In this document: one piece after another, positions 8,055 to 16,200 of the stretch
Numbering within the stretch: the first letter of the stretch is position 1
How the letters are laid out: every line of letters starts with the position of its first letter
NCBI RefSeq assembly: GCF_001307765.1
Contig: NZ_LKBA01000004.1
Span: 764,385 to 828,384, forward strand
Direction of reading: 5' to 3'
Source: Aliiroseovarius crassostreae
GTDB taxonomy: Bacteria; Pseudomonadota; Alphaproteobacteria; Rhodobacterales; Rhodobacteraceae
DNA: 64,000 nucleotides
Notes under the pieces: model-generated
Told to the model about the DNA's origin: nothing
What the model saw: the letters and a program-made list of their open reading frames with translations, nothing else
Database searches by the model: none
Translations under genes and position numbers: made by a program

Positions 8055-9947
8055 CTATACTTTTGTATAACCGATGTCAGCCAACGCGTCACGGATCTCG
8101 TCCAGAATCGCCGGATCGTCAATGGTCGCCGGCATTTTGAAATCCTTGCCATCGGCAATCGACACCATAGTGGCGCGAAGGATCTTGCCTGACCGGGTTT
8201 TTGGAAGACGGTCTACGACGATACAGAGTTTGAACGCGGCCACCGGACCGATTTTCTCCCGCACCAGCTTTACGCATTCGGCGGTGACGTCGGCATTGTC
8301 GCGGTCGGAACCGGCGTTCAGGCAGACCATGCCCAGCGGCAGTTGCCCCTTGAGCTGATCGGTCACGCCGATCACGGCACATTCTGCCACGTCCGGGTGG
8401 CTGGCCAGAACCTCTTCCATCGCGCCGGTGGACAGGCGGTGGCCTGCCACGTTGATCACGTCATCGGTGCGCGCCATGATGTAGACATAGCCGTCTTCGT
8501 CCTTGTATCCCGCATCTCCGGTTTCGTAATAGCCGGGGAAGGTGGTCAGGTAGGATTTCTTGAACCGCTCTTCTGCATTCCACAGGGTTGGCAGTGTTCC
8601 GGGGGGCAGGGGCAGTTTGATCGCAATTGCGCCCAACTCGCCTGCTGGCATCGGGTGGCCGCCTTCATCAAGGATCTGCACGTCAAAGCCCGGCATCGGC
8701 ACTGAAGGCGAGCCAAGTTTGATTGGCAGTTCTTCAATGCCCAGCGGGTTGGCCGCGATGGCATAGCCGGTTTCGGTCTGCCACCAGTGGTCAATCACCG
8801 GCACGTTCAGCTGCTCCTGTGCCCAGACAATGGTGTCGGGGTCCGCGCGTTCACCCGCCAGGTAGACCTGTTTCAGGCAGCTGAGGTCGTATTTCTTGAC
8901 ATAGTCCCCCTTCGGGTCTTCGCGTTTCACGGCGCGGAAGGCGGTGGGGGCGGTGAAGAAGCTTTTCACGTTATGCTCGGAAATCACCCGCCAGAAGGTG
9001 CCCGCATCGGGGGTGCCGACCGGCTTGCCTTCAAACACGATCGTGGTGTTGCCATGCACCAGCGGGCCATAGGTGATATAGGAGTGGCCAACAACCCAAC
9101 CCACGTCAGACGCGGCCCAGAACACGTCGCCGGGATCGACATTATAAAGGTTCTTCATGGTCCAGTTCAGCGCCACCAGATGGCCGCCCGTGTGACGGAT
9201 CACGCCCTTCGGCTGGCCGGTGGTGCCAGAGGTGTAAAGGATATAGGCGGGGTGGTTGCCTTCGACCGGCACACAATCGGCCGGGGCGGCATTGGCTTCC
9301 ATCTCGGCCCAATCGAAATCCCGACCGTCGATCAGCTCAGCAGGGTGTTCCTCGCGCTGCAGAATAACGGTGAAGTCAGGCTTGTGCGCAGAAAGTTCAA
9401 TGGCACCATCCAGAAGCGGTTTATAGGCCACAACCCGGTTCGGCTCCAACCCGCAGGATGCGGCGATGATGGCTTTCGGTTTGGCGTCATCAATACGCAC
9501 TGCCAGCTCGTTCGAGGCAAAGCCGCCGAACACCACCGAATGCACGGCGCCAATACGGGTGACGGCCAGCATGGCGATCAGCGCCTCTGCCACCATCGGC
9601 ATATAGATGATGACCCGGTCGCCTTTGGTCACCCCCTTGGCGGCCAGGCCACCCGCGACCTTGGCCACGCGCTCTTTCAACTCGGCATAGGTCAGGGTCG
9701 ATTTGCGTCCGGTGATCGGGCTGTCATAGATGATCGCCACCTGATCGGCGCGACCGCCTGCGACATGCCGGTCAACCGCGTTCCAGCAGGTGTTGACCAT
9801 CCCGTCCGAGAACCATTCGTAAAGCGGAGCCTTCTCGTCGAAAAGCGCCTTTGACGGGGCTTTGTCCCAGTCAATTGCTTCGGCGGCCTCCATCCAGAAC
9901 GCTTCCGGGTTGGCCTGCCAGGCGGCGTAGACGTCTTTATATGCCAT
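8055..9947 (-). CDS. prpE: propionyl-CoA synthetase
   Basis: AMP-forming ligase making propionyl-CoA from propionate, ATP and CoA; cytosolic. The 630-residue length and N terminus (MAYKDVYAAWQANPEAFW) fit PrpE rather than acetyl-CoA synthetase. Visible are the AMP-binding P-loop YTSGTTGQPKGV, the WWQTETG motif, the YYETGDAG hinge region and the C-terminal catalytic lysine in LPKTRSGKILR. The start at 9947 is set by GGAGGA eight bases upstream; MCNMAYK from 9956 would overlap that site. Acetyl-CoA synthetase remains a less likely alternative. A cluster of TTTGCAAA-like sites lies 98-202 bp upstream, which fits control by a short-chain fatty acyl-CoA regulator of the PccR/RamB kind. A strong terminator follows. 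Confidence 0.9.
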   Translation of the reverse strand: MAYKDVYAAWQANPEAFWMEAAEAIDWDKAPSKALFDEKAPLYEWFSDGMVNTCWNAVDRHVAGGRADQVAIIYDSPITGRKSTLTYAELKERVAKVAGGLAAKGVTKGDRVIIYMPMVAEALIAMLAVTRIGAVHSVVFGGFASNELAVRIDDAKPKAIIAASCGLEPNRVVAYKPLLDGAIELSAHKPDFTVILQREEHPAELIDGRDFDWAEMEANAAPADCVPVEGNHPAYILYTSGTTGQPKGVIRHTGGHLVALNWTMKNLYNVDPGDVFWAASDVGWVVGHSYITYGPLVHGNTTIVFEGKPVGTPDAGTFWRVISEHNVKSFFTAPTAFRAVKREDPKGDYVKKYDLSCLKQVYLAGERADPDTIVWAQEQLNVPVIDHWWQTETGYAIAANPLGIEELPIKLGSPSVPMPGFDVQILDEGGHPMPAGELGAIAIKLPLPPGTLPTLWNAEERFKKSYLTTFPGYYETGDAGYKDEDGYVYIMARTDDVINVAGHRLSTGAMEEVLASHPDVAECAVIGVTDQLKGQLPLGMVCLNAGSDRDNADVTAECVKLVREKIGPVAAFKLCIVVDRLPKTRSGKILRATMVSIADGKDFKMPATIDDPAILDEIRDALADIGYTKV

Positions 9948-10044
9948 GTTGCACATCCTCCTAAATGCTTGCGCAAGAGTTAGGCAACCTGTGGGCTGTT
10001 GGGCAAGAGGCTTGAACCTTGCTGCGGCCAAATTTCACGCAGGG

Positions 10045-10149
10045 TTTGCAGTTTGGTGAAAATCCGCCTGCAAATTTTGCAAACCCCTCGAAAATATGCG
10101 GCGGTTCTGAAAAATCCAGAAAGTTTGCAAAATTGCAAAGTTTTGCGGT
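10045..10149. promoter_or_regulatory. cluster of TTTGCAAA-type sites upstream of prpE
   Basis: Copies of the palindromic octamer TTTGCAAA and near matches: TTTGCAGT 10045-10052, CTGCAAAT 10068-10075, TTTGCAAA 10076-10083, TTTGCAAA 10124-10131, ATTGCAAA 10132-10139 and TTTGCGGT 10142-10149. The two perfect copies are each paired head to tail with a second octamer, and the pairs are 56 bp apart. The octamer matches the half-site I recall for the ScfR-family regulator PccR of Rhodobacter, but the four-base spacer recalled for that site is not reproduced. Confidence 0.6.
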
Positions 10150-10189
10150 GCAGATTCGCAAGAGGAGCGAACGCCAGAAAGCACAAAAG

Positions 10190-10213
10190 AAAAGGGGGCC
10201 GAAACCCCCTTTT
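10190..10213 (-). terminator. rho-independent terminator of maeB
   Basis: Inverted repeat AAAAGGGGG (10190-10198) and CCCCCTTTT (10205-10213) around a six-base loop, followed on the minus strand by a T-rich run. It lies about 45 bp after the malic enzyme stop codon and before the prpE operator region. Confidence 0.85.
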
Positions 10214-10255
10214 GTCATATTCAGCCGCCTGTGACGCGACGTTGCCGGTCAGGTG

Positions 10256-12529
10256 TCAGCCGTAATGGGCCACAGGTGTGCCCGCAATCGCTGACATGTT
10301 CAGCAGGCCGCGCGCGGTGATTGACGGTGTCACGATATGGGCCCGGTTGCCCATGCCCATCAGGACCGGGCCGACCTCCAGCCCGCCGCCTTTCACCTTC
10401 AGCGTGTTGCGCACCGCGCTGGCCGCATCCGCATTGGTAAAGACCAGCACATTTGCCGGGCCGTCAAAGCGGGCACCTGGGAAAATATGGCGGCGCACCT
10501 CGTCATCCAAGGCGGCATCCACATGCATTTCCCCTTCATAGGCAAAGTCGCGCGGGGCGCTGTCCAGGATCGCCAGGGCTTCACGCGCGCGCACACCGCT
10601 GTCGCTGCCATGGTTGCCAAACTGCGAATAGGAACAGACTGAGATCTTCGGCTCGACCCCGAAGCGGCGCACATGGCGGGCCGCACCAATCACTGTTTCC
10701 GCAATCTGCGCACCGGTGGGGGTAGGGTGCACATGGGTGTCGGCAATGAACAGCGGCCCATCTTGAAGGATCATCAGGCTGAGCGCGCCCACGGGGTGCA
10801 GATCCGGCGTGCCGAGGATCTGCTGGATGTAATTGAGATGCCACAGATACTGGCCAAACGTGCCGCAGATCAGGCTGTCCGCTTCTTCGCGTTGCACCAT
10901 GATTGCGCCAATCGCGGTGGTGTTGGTGCGCAGGATCGCCTTGGCAAGGTCGGGGGTGACGCCCTGACGGGCCATGATCTGATGATAGCTGCCCCAGTAG
11001 TCGCGATAACGCTCGTCACGTTCCGGGTTCACGATGTCAAAATCCCGACCCGGCTTGATCGACAGGCCCGCGCGCTCGGCGCGGCGTGCAATCACGTCGG
11101 GGCGGCCAATCAGCACGGGCAGATCGGTGGTTTCCTCGATCATCGCCTGGGCCGCGCGCAGCACGCGTTCGTCTTCGCCCTCGGCAAAGACAATCCGGCG
11201 ATTGGCTTTGCTTGCGGCCTCGAAGACCGGACGCATGATCAGGGCCGAGCGGAACACACTCTCATCAAGCTTGGCCTTGTATGCCTCCAGGTCTTCGACA
11301 GGCCGTGTCGCCACACCGCTTTCCATCGCCGCTTTGGCGACCGCGCTGGCGACAACCCCCATCAAGCGGGGATCAAAGGGTTTTGGGATCAGGTAATCGG
11401 CGCCAAAGCTGAGCTGTTCGCCCTTATAGGCCGCCGCAGCTTCGGCAGAGGTGGTGGCGCGGGCAAGGGCCGCAATCCCTTCAATGCAGCCCAGTTGCAT
11501 TGCGTCATTGATCTCGGTTGCGCCGACATCAAGCGCCCCACGGAAGATGAAGGGGAAACACAGTACGTTGTTGACCTGGTTGGGAAAATCGCTGCGTCCG
11601 GTTGCAATGATCGCGTCCGGTGCGACTTCGCGCACCTCCTCCGGCATGATTTCCGGGGTCGGGTTGGCGAGCGCGAAAATTACCGGCTTGTCCGCCATTT
11701 TACCAACCATGTCAGGTTTCAGAACACCCGGCCCGGACAGGCCAAGGAACAGGTCGGCCCCGGCAATCACATCGCCCAGCGAGGCGGGGGTGTTGCCCTG
11801 CGCATAGGCGGCCTTTTGCGGGGTCATCTCTTTCTCGCGCCCCTTATAGACCAGCCCTTCAATATCACAAAGCCAGACATTTTCGCGTTTCACACCAAGC
11901 TTCAGCAACATGTTCAGGCAGGCAATGCCCGCGGCGCCGCCACCGGTTGAAACGACCTTGATTTGTGAAAAATCCTTGCCCACGACCTTGAGCGCATTGG
12001 TGGCCGCCGCGCCGACAACAATTGCGGTGCCGTGTTGGTCGTCGTGGAAAACCGGGATGTTCATCCGCTCGCGGCAGATTTGTTCAACGATAAAACAATC
12101 GGGCGCCTTGATGTCTTCCAGGTTGATTGCGCCGAAGCTGGGTTCCATGGCGCAAATGATGTCTGCCAGCTTCTCGGGGTCGCTCTCATCCAGTTCAAGA
12201 TCGAAGCAGTCGATATTGGCGAATTTCTTGAACAACACCGCCTTACCTTCCATGACGGGTTTTGAGGCCAGGGCACCGATATTGCCAAGCCCCAGAACAG
12301 CCGAGCCATTGGAAACCACCGCAACAAGGTTGCCGCGTGCAGTGTAACGGCTTGCTGTGGAAGGATCTTTTGCGATTTCAATGCTGGCCTCAGCCACACC
12401 GGGTGAATAGGCCAGAGAAAGGTCACGCCCGTTGGCCATGGGTTTGGTGGCTTGAATTTCGAGTTTCCCCGGCTTCGGGAACTCATGATAATCCAGCGCG
12501 CGCTTGCGGGAATACTTGCTGTCAGTCAT
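10256..12529 (-). CDS. maeB: NADP-dependent malic enzyme with C-terminal phosphotransacetylase-like domain
   Basis: Oxidatively decarboxylates malate to pyruvate, giving NADPH. The 757-residue product has the two-part layout of proteobacterial MaeB: malic enzyme catalytic and NAD(P)-binding parts (about 1-425, with AYSPGVAE, FHDDQHGTAIVV and the Rossmann motif STGGGAAGIACLN) and a PTA-like domain (about 435-755, with VFAEGEDERVLRAA and VLMGMGNRAHI). The tail is thought to sense acetyl-CoA rather than catalyse transfer. The start at 12529 is chosen because GGAG lies seven bases upstream; an ATG four codons earlier overlaps that site. It sits upstream of prpE, separated by a terminator, and links propionate and acetate growth to pyruvate and NADPH supply. 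Confidence 0.95.
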   Translation of the reverse strand: MTDSKYSRKRALDYHEFPKPGKLEIQATKPMANGRDLSLAYSPGVAEASIEIAKDPSTASRYTARGNLVAVVSNGSAVLGLGNIGALASKPVMEGKAVLFKKFANIDCFDLELDESDPEKLADIICAMEPSFGAINLEDIKAPDCFIVEQICRERMNIPVFHDDQHGTAIVVGAAATNALKVVGKDFSQIKVVSTGGGAAGIACLNMLLKLGVKRENVWLCDIEGLVYKGREKEMTPQKAAYAQGNTPASLGDVIAGADLFLGLSGPGVLKPDMVGKMADKPVIFALANPTPEIMPEEVREVAPDAIIATGRSDFPNQVNNVLCFPFIFRGALDVGATEINDAMQLGCIEGIAALARATTSAEAAAAYKGEQLSFGADYLIPKPFDPRLMGVVASAVAKAAMESGVATRPVEDLEAYKAKLDESVFRSALIMRPVFEAASKANRRIVFAEGEDERVLRAAQAMIEETTDLPVLIGRPDVIARRAERAGLSIKPGRDFDIVNPERDERYRDYWGSYHQIMARQGVTPDLAKAILRTNTTAIGAIMVQREEADSLICGTFGQYLWHLNYIQQILGTPDLHPVGALSLMILQDGPLFIADTHVHPTPTGAQIAETVIGAARHVRRFGVEPKISVCSYSQFGNHGSDSGVRAREALAILDSAPRDFAYEGEMHVDAALDDEVRRHIFPGARFDGPANVLVFTNADAASAVRNTLKVKGGGLEVGPVLMGMGNRAHIVTPSITARGLLNMSAIAGTPVAHYG

Positions 12530-12556
12530 GAGGATCTCCATCGCGGCAGTAGGGTT

Positions 12557-12570
12557 GTTTAACTTTAAAC
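12557..12570. promoter_or_regulatory. GTTTAA-CT-TTAAAC palindrome before maeB
   Basis: A perfect inverted repeat with a two-base spacer, 28 bp before the maeB start. It resembles the three AAGTTTAAACTT sites upstream of the EamA gene at 5309-5384, so the same regulator might act at both. This is inference from similarity only. Confidence 0.3.
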
Positions 12571-12702
12571 CATCCTTGATTTCCTGTGCATCATAGGGGG
12601 GATGGCGCAGCGATCAAGTCGCAATTTACGTCCTGCATGTCGGTTTGGTCGATCCGGGTGGCGCGGGCAGGCGGAGGCAGGCAAAAGGTGCATATGATGT
12701 TT

Positions 12703-12721
12703 GCGCAAACGCGCTTTGCGC
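12703..12721. promoter_or_regulatory. palindromic operator candidate before cdd
   Basis: GCGCAAA and TTTGCGC in perfect inverted order around a five-base CGCGC spacer, ending 57 bp before the cdd start codon. The position and symmetry suit an operator for a DeoR- or LacI-type nucleoside regulator; no such regulator gene is in the window. Confidence 0.4.
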
Positions 12722-12778
12722 TTGCATCGGGCCAGCGGCTGGGACAGATTTGTTCAATTGATCAAAAAGGAGGGGCAG

Positions 12779-13171
12779 ATGTCCTTGCTCAAGGCTGCGA
12801 CCAAGGTGCGAGAAAACGCCTATGCACCTTATTCCAACTTCAAGGTCGGCGCCGCGCTGCGCACCACATCCGGCGATATCTACACGGGATGCAATGTGGA
12901 AAACGTGGCCTATCCCGAAGGAACCTGTGCGGAGGCCGGAGCCATTGCCGCCATGTGCGCCGCGGGCGAGCGGGAGATTGCCGAAGTTCTGGTGATTGCA
13001 GACGCGCCTTTGCCGGTCACGCCCTGTGGCGGCTGCCGTCAGAAACTGGCCGAGTTTGCCCGAGGGGATGTGCAGATCACCATGACCACGACCGAGGGGA
13101 ACAGCATGGCCATGTCGATGGCGGACCTGCTGCCCGGTGCCTTCTCCAACGAGCATATGGAAAACACATGA
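12779..13171 (+). CDS. cdd: cytidine deaminase
   Basis: Zinc enzyme deaminating cytidine and deoxycytidine to uridine and deoxyuridine in the cytosol. The 130-residue product is the short homotetrameric type. It shows the substrate segment YAPYSNFKVGAAL, the catalytic Glu with its zinc-ligand Cys in PEGTCAEAGAI, and the Cys pair in TPCGGCRQ. The start at 12779 is marked by a strong AAGGAGGGG ribosome site; a longer reading from 12701 would run through the operator palindrome. It is the first gene of a four-gene salvage operon and its TGA overlaps the deoB ATG by four bases. Confidence 0.94.
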   Translation: MSLLKAATKVRENAYAPYSNFKVGAALRTTSGDIYTGCNVENVAYPEGTCAEAGAIAAMCAAGEREIAEVLVIADAPLPVTPCGGCRQKLAEFARGDVQITMTTTEGNSMAMSMADLLPGAFSNEHMENT

Positions 13172-14382
13172 CCCGCGCTTTTCTTGTTGTGCTGGATTCT
13201 GTGGGATGCGGTGGCGCCCCGGATGCAGACAAGTTCTTTAATAACAAAACGGTGCCGGATACCGGATCCAACACGCTTGCCCATATCGCACAGGCCTGTG
13301 CGCAGGGGCGTGCGGAAGAGGGGCGCAGTGGCCCGCTGAAAATGCCGCACCTTGATGCGTTGGGTCTGTCCGCTGCTGTAAAGCTCGCATCAGGTGAGGA
13401 GATGCCGGGGTTTGATGCCGTTCCCGCCGGGCTTTGGGGGGCTGCTGAAGAAATCTCACCGGGTAAGGATACGCCCTCGGGCCATTGGGAAATTGCGGGT
13501 GTTCCGGTGCCGTGGGACTGGGGGTATTTCCCCGACACCCAACCCTGTTTCCCGCAAGAGATCATCGACGAAATCTGTCGTCTGGCCGGGGTTGACGGGG
13601 TTCTGGGCAACAAACATGCCTCGGGCACGGCGGTGTTGGATGAGCTGGGGGAGGAGCATCTGCGCACCGGCTGGCCGATTGTCTATACCTCGGTCGACAG
13701 CGTGTTGCAGATTGCTGCCCATGAGGAGCAGTTTGGTCTCGACCGTCTGGTCAAGCTGTGCGCGGATCTTGCGCCGATGGTGCATAAGCTGAATGTGGGC
13801 CGGGTGATTGCGCGACCGTTTCTGGGCGATCAGGCTGGCGCGTTCGAGCGCACGGCAAACCGGCGCGATTTCGCCATTACACCGCCCAGCCCGACCCTGT
13901 GTGACTGGGTTGGGGCCGTGGGCGGCAAGACCCATGCGATTGGCAAGATCGGTGACATCTTTGCCCATCGTGGCATTGATACGCTGAAAAAGGGTCGGGA
14001 TCTGGCGCTGATGGAGCATCTGCTCGACAGTTTTGACACCGCAGGGGACGGCGATTTTGTCTTTGCCAATTTTGTCGAGTTCGACTCGCAATATGGGCAC
14101 CGTCGTGACGTGTCCGGCTATGCGGCGGCGCTGGAGTGGTTTGATGCCCAGATCCCCCGTATCCTTGGAAAAATGCGTGACGGGGACCTGATCATCTTTA
14201 CCGCAGACCATGGCAATGACCCAACCTGGGTGGGCACGGATCACACCCGCGAACGGGTGCCTGTCGTGGGGGCGGGGCTCGGCCTGAAAGAGGTCGGTAT
14301 CTGTGCGTTTTCTGATATTGGCGCGTCGATTGCGGCCCATCTCGGGCTGGCGGAGCGTGGCGCCGGAAAGAGTTTTCTATGA
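13168..14382 (+). CDS. deoB: phosphopentomutase
   Basis: Manganese enzyme moving the phosphate between C1 and C5 of (deoxy)ribose, joining nucleoside breakdown to the pentose phosphate pool. The 404-residue product has the alkaline-phosphatase-like fold with the metal-binding start VVLDSVGCGGAPDA, GKDTPSGHWEIAG in the middle, NFVEFDSQYGHRRD and the C-terminal TADHGNDPTWVGTDHTRE block of metal ligands. The start ATG overlaps the cdd stop (ATGA at 13168) and the stop overlaps the add start (ATGA at 14379), so translation is coupled. No nucleoside phosphorylase is encoded beside it. Confidence 0.96.
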   Translation: MTRAFLVVLDSVGCGGAPDADKFFNNKTVPDTGSNTLAHIAQACAQGRAEEGRSGPLKMPHLDALGLSAAVKLASGEEMPGFDAVPAGLWGAAEEISPGKDTPSGHWEIAGVPVPWDWGYFPDTQPCFPQEIIDEICRLAGVDGVLGNKHASGTAVLDELGEEHLRTGWPIVYTSVDSVLQIAAHEEQFGLDRLVKLCADLAPMVHKLNVGRVIARPFLGDQAGAFERTANRRDFAITPPSPTLCDWVGAVGGKTHAIGKIGDIFAHRGIDTLKKGRDLALMEHLLDSFDTAGDGDFVFANFVEFDSQYGHRRDVSGYAAALEWFDAQIPRILGKMRDGDLIIFTADHGNDPTWVGTDHTRERVPVVGAGLGLKEVGICAFSDIGASIAAHLGLAERGAGKSFL

Positions 14383-15371
14383 GCGTCCAATCGCTTCCTA
14401 AAATCGAACTCCACATGCACCACGAAGGGGCCGCGCCGCCTGCGTTCATCCGAGGTTTGGCGAAAGAGAAGAGGGTCGATATTTCCGGGATCTTCACCCC
14501 GGATGGCGGGTATGACTACCGCGACTTTCTGCATTTCCTTGAGGTGTATGAGGCGGCCACATCGGTGTTGCAAAGCCCCGAAGATTTCCGCCGCCTGACT
14601 TTGGCGATCCTTGAGGAGAGCGCAGGTCATGGGGTGGTGTATGCGGAGAGCTTCATCTCGCCCGATTTTTGCGGTGGGCGGGATGTGGTTGCGTGGACAG
14701 ACTATCTTGCGGCGATCCGGGATGCGGCGGATGAGGCAGAGCGCAACTTTGGCATCACCTTGCGCGGCATTGTCACCTGTATCCGCCATTTCGGCGGCGA
14801 GGTGGCGCGCGAAACCGCGCGTTGCGCACAGGAAACCGCCGGTGACTGGATTGTCGGCTTTGGCATGGGGGGGGATGAGAACGCCGGCCATCAGTCCGAT
14901 TTCAAATACGCCTATGACATGGCGCGCGAGGCCGGGCTGAAACTGACCACTCATGCGGGGGAATGGCGCGGCCCGGAGGAGATACGCGAGGCGCTGGATG
15001 CGCTGAAAGTCACCCGGATTGGCCACGGGGTGCGGGCAATCGAAGATCTGAACCTTGTTGAGCGGCTGGCGGATGAGGGCACCACACTTGAGGTCTGCCC
15101 CGGATCAAATGTCTTTCTGGGCGTTTTTGACCAGTTGGAAAATCACCCCATTGCCAAGCTGCGCGAGAGGGGGGTAAAGGTCACCGTGTCCACCGATGAT
15201 CCGCCTTTTTTCCGCACCACGATGACAAGGGAATATGAGGATCTGAACCGGGTCTTCGGTTGGGACGAGGCGGATTTCGCCGATCTCAATCATGTGGCTT
15301 TGGACGGGGCGTTCTGTGACGCGGACACCAAGGCGCGCATTGCCAAGCTGCTGGAGCCGAAAGATGTATGA
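14379..15371 (+). CDS. add: adenosine deaminase
   Basis: Zinc amidohydrolase converting adenosine to inosine (adenine cannot be ruled out as substrate). The 330-residue product shows the N-terminal metal motif as HMHHEG in place of the usual HxHLDG, the [11 protein letters not shown] motif, the IGHGVRA zinc ligand region and VSTDDPPFF near the C terminus. The HMHHEG variant is a modest departure from the classic enzymes. It is coupled to deoB by a four-base overlap, and its stop lies inside the first codons of upp (eight-base overlap). The setting in a nucleoside operon favours adenosine. Confidence 0.88.
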   Translation: MSVQSLPKIELHMHHEGAAPPAFIRGLAKEKRVDISGIFTPDGGYDYRDFLHFLEVYEAATSVLQSPEDFRRLTLAILEESAGHGVVYAESFISPDFCGGRDVVAWTDYLAAIRDAADEAERNFGITLRGIVTCIRHFGGEVARETARCAQETAGDWIVGFGMGGDENAGHQSDFKYAYDMAREAGLKLTTHAGEWRGPEEIREALDALKVTRIGHGVRAIEDLNLVERLADEGTTLEVCPGSNVFLGVFDQLENHPIAKLRERGVKVTVSTDDPPFFRTTMTREYEDLNRVFGWDEADFADLNHVALDGAFCDADTKARIAKLLEPKDV

Positions 15372-15996
15372 CCACCTGACCGTCGTTGATCACCCGCTGG
15401 TGCAACATAAGCTGACTTTGATGCGCGAAGAGGGCACGCCCACCAGTGTCTTTCGCCAGCTTCTGCGCGAGATCAGCCAGCTTCTGGCCTATGAAATCAC
15501 CCGCGAACTGCCGATGACCACGAAGTCGATCCAGACCCCGATGCAGCAGATGGACGCACCGACACTGGCCGGGCGCAAACTTGCCCTGGTGTCGATCCTG
15601 CGCGCCGGAAACGGTCTTCTGGATGGTGTGCTGGAGCTGATCCCCTCGGCGCGGGTTGGATTTGTTGGGTTGTATCGCGATGAAGAGACGCTGGAGCCGG
15701 TCGAGTATTATTTCAAGGTGCCCGAGAAGATGGATGAGCGTTTGGTGATTGCGGTGGACCCGATGCTGGCCACCGGTAACAGCTCGGTCGCGGCGATTGA
15801 TATGTTGAAAAAAGCGGGCGCCAAGAATATTCGCTTCCTCTGCTTGCTGGCCTCTCCGGAAGGGGTTGCGCGGATGAAAGAAGCGCATCCCGATGTGCCG
15901 ATCATCACCGCCTCGCTGGATGAGCGTCTGAACGAAAAGGGCTATATCATGCCCGGGCTGGGGGATGCGGGGGACCGCATGTTCGGCACCAAGTAA
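15364..15996 (+). CDS. upp: uracil phosphoribosyltransferase
   Basis: Makes UMP from uracil and PRPP, the salvage step after cytidine and uridine breakdown; cytosolic. The 210-residue product has the usual length and motifs: [12 protein letters not shown] at the N terminus, [12 protein letters not shown], the PRPP loop [11 protein letters not shown], and the uracil-binding C terminus [16 protein letters not shown]. The ATG at 15364 lies eight bases inside the end of add, giving tight translational coupling. It is the last gene of the operon. Confidence 0.96.
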   Translation: MYDHLTVVDHPLVQHKLTLMREEGTPTSVFRQLLREISQLLAYEITRELPMTTKSIQTPMQQMDAPTLAGRKLALVSILRAGNGLLDGVLELIPSARVGFVGLYRDEETLEPVEYYFKVPEKMDERLVIAVDPMLATGNSSVAAIDMLKKAGAKNIRFLCLLASPEGVARMKEAHPDVPIITASLDERLNEKGYIMPGLGDAGDRMFGTK

Positions 15997-16101
15997 GCGC
16001 CAGGGATGGGCTGCGTGCGCGGGCTTTCCCCGCTGCGCAGCTGATTGATTTTTAGGCAGTTTCGGCTAATCCCCTCAGATTCAACAAAGTTTTTCGATGA
16101 A

Positions 16102-16196
16102 TTGTCCACAGCGCCGAACTGGCCCTGTGGATTATCCCTTTACTTCGAATCGGTCATCCGTCATGCTTGTCCACAATATTTTGTGTGGGGACACAA
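16102..16196. promoter_or_regulatory. DnaA-box-like cluster and hairpin before the SPOR gene
   Basis: Three 9-mers resemble the DnaA box TTATCCACA: TTGTCCACA at 16102-16110, TGTGGATTA (reverse strand) at 16126-16134 and TTGTCCACA at 16167-16175. A stem TTGTGT (16181-16186) and ACACAA (16191-16196) with a GGGG loop then ends four bases before the start codon, where it could mask the ribosome site. Both readings are inferences from motif matches. Confidence 0.4.
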
Positions 16197-16200
16197 GAGC

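Noticed and set aside
12586..13167. extension of the deoB frame upstream
   Set aside because: It would overlap all of cdd in another frame; the ATGA overlap and the standard N terminus MTRAFLVVLDSVG fix deoB at 13168.
16102..16175. replication origin
   Set aside because: Three DnaA-like boxes exist but there is no AT-rich unwinding region, and no dnaA, parAB or hemE neighbours.
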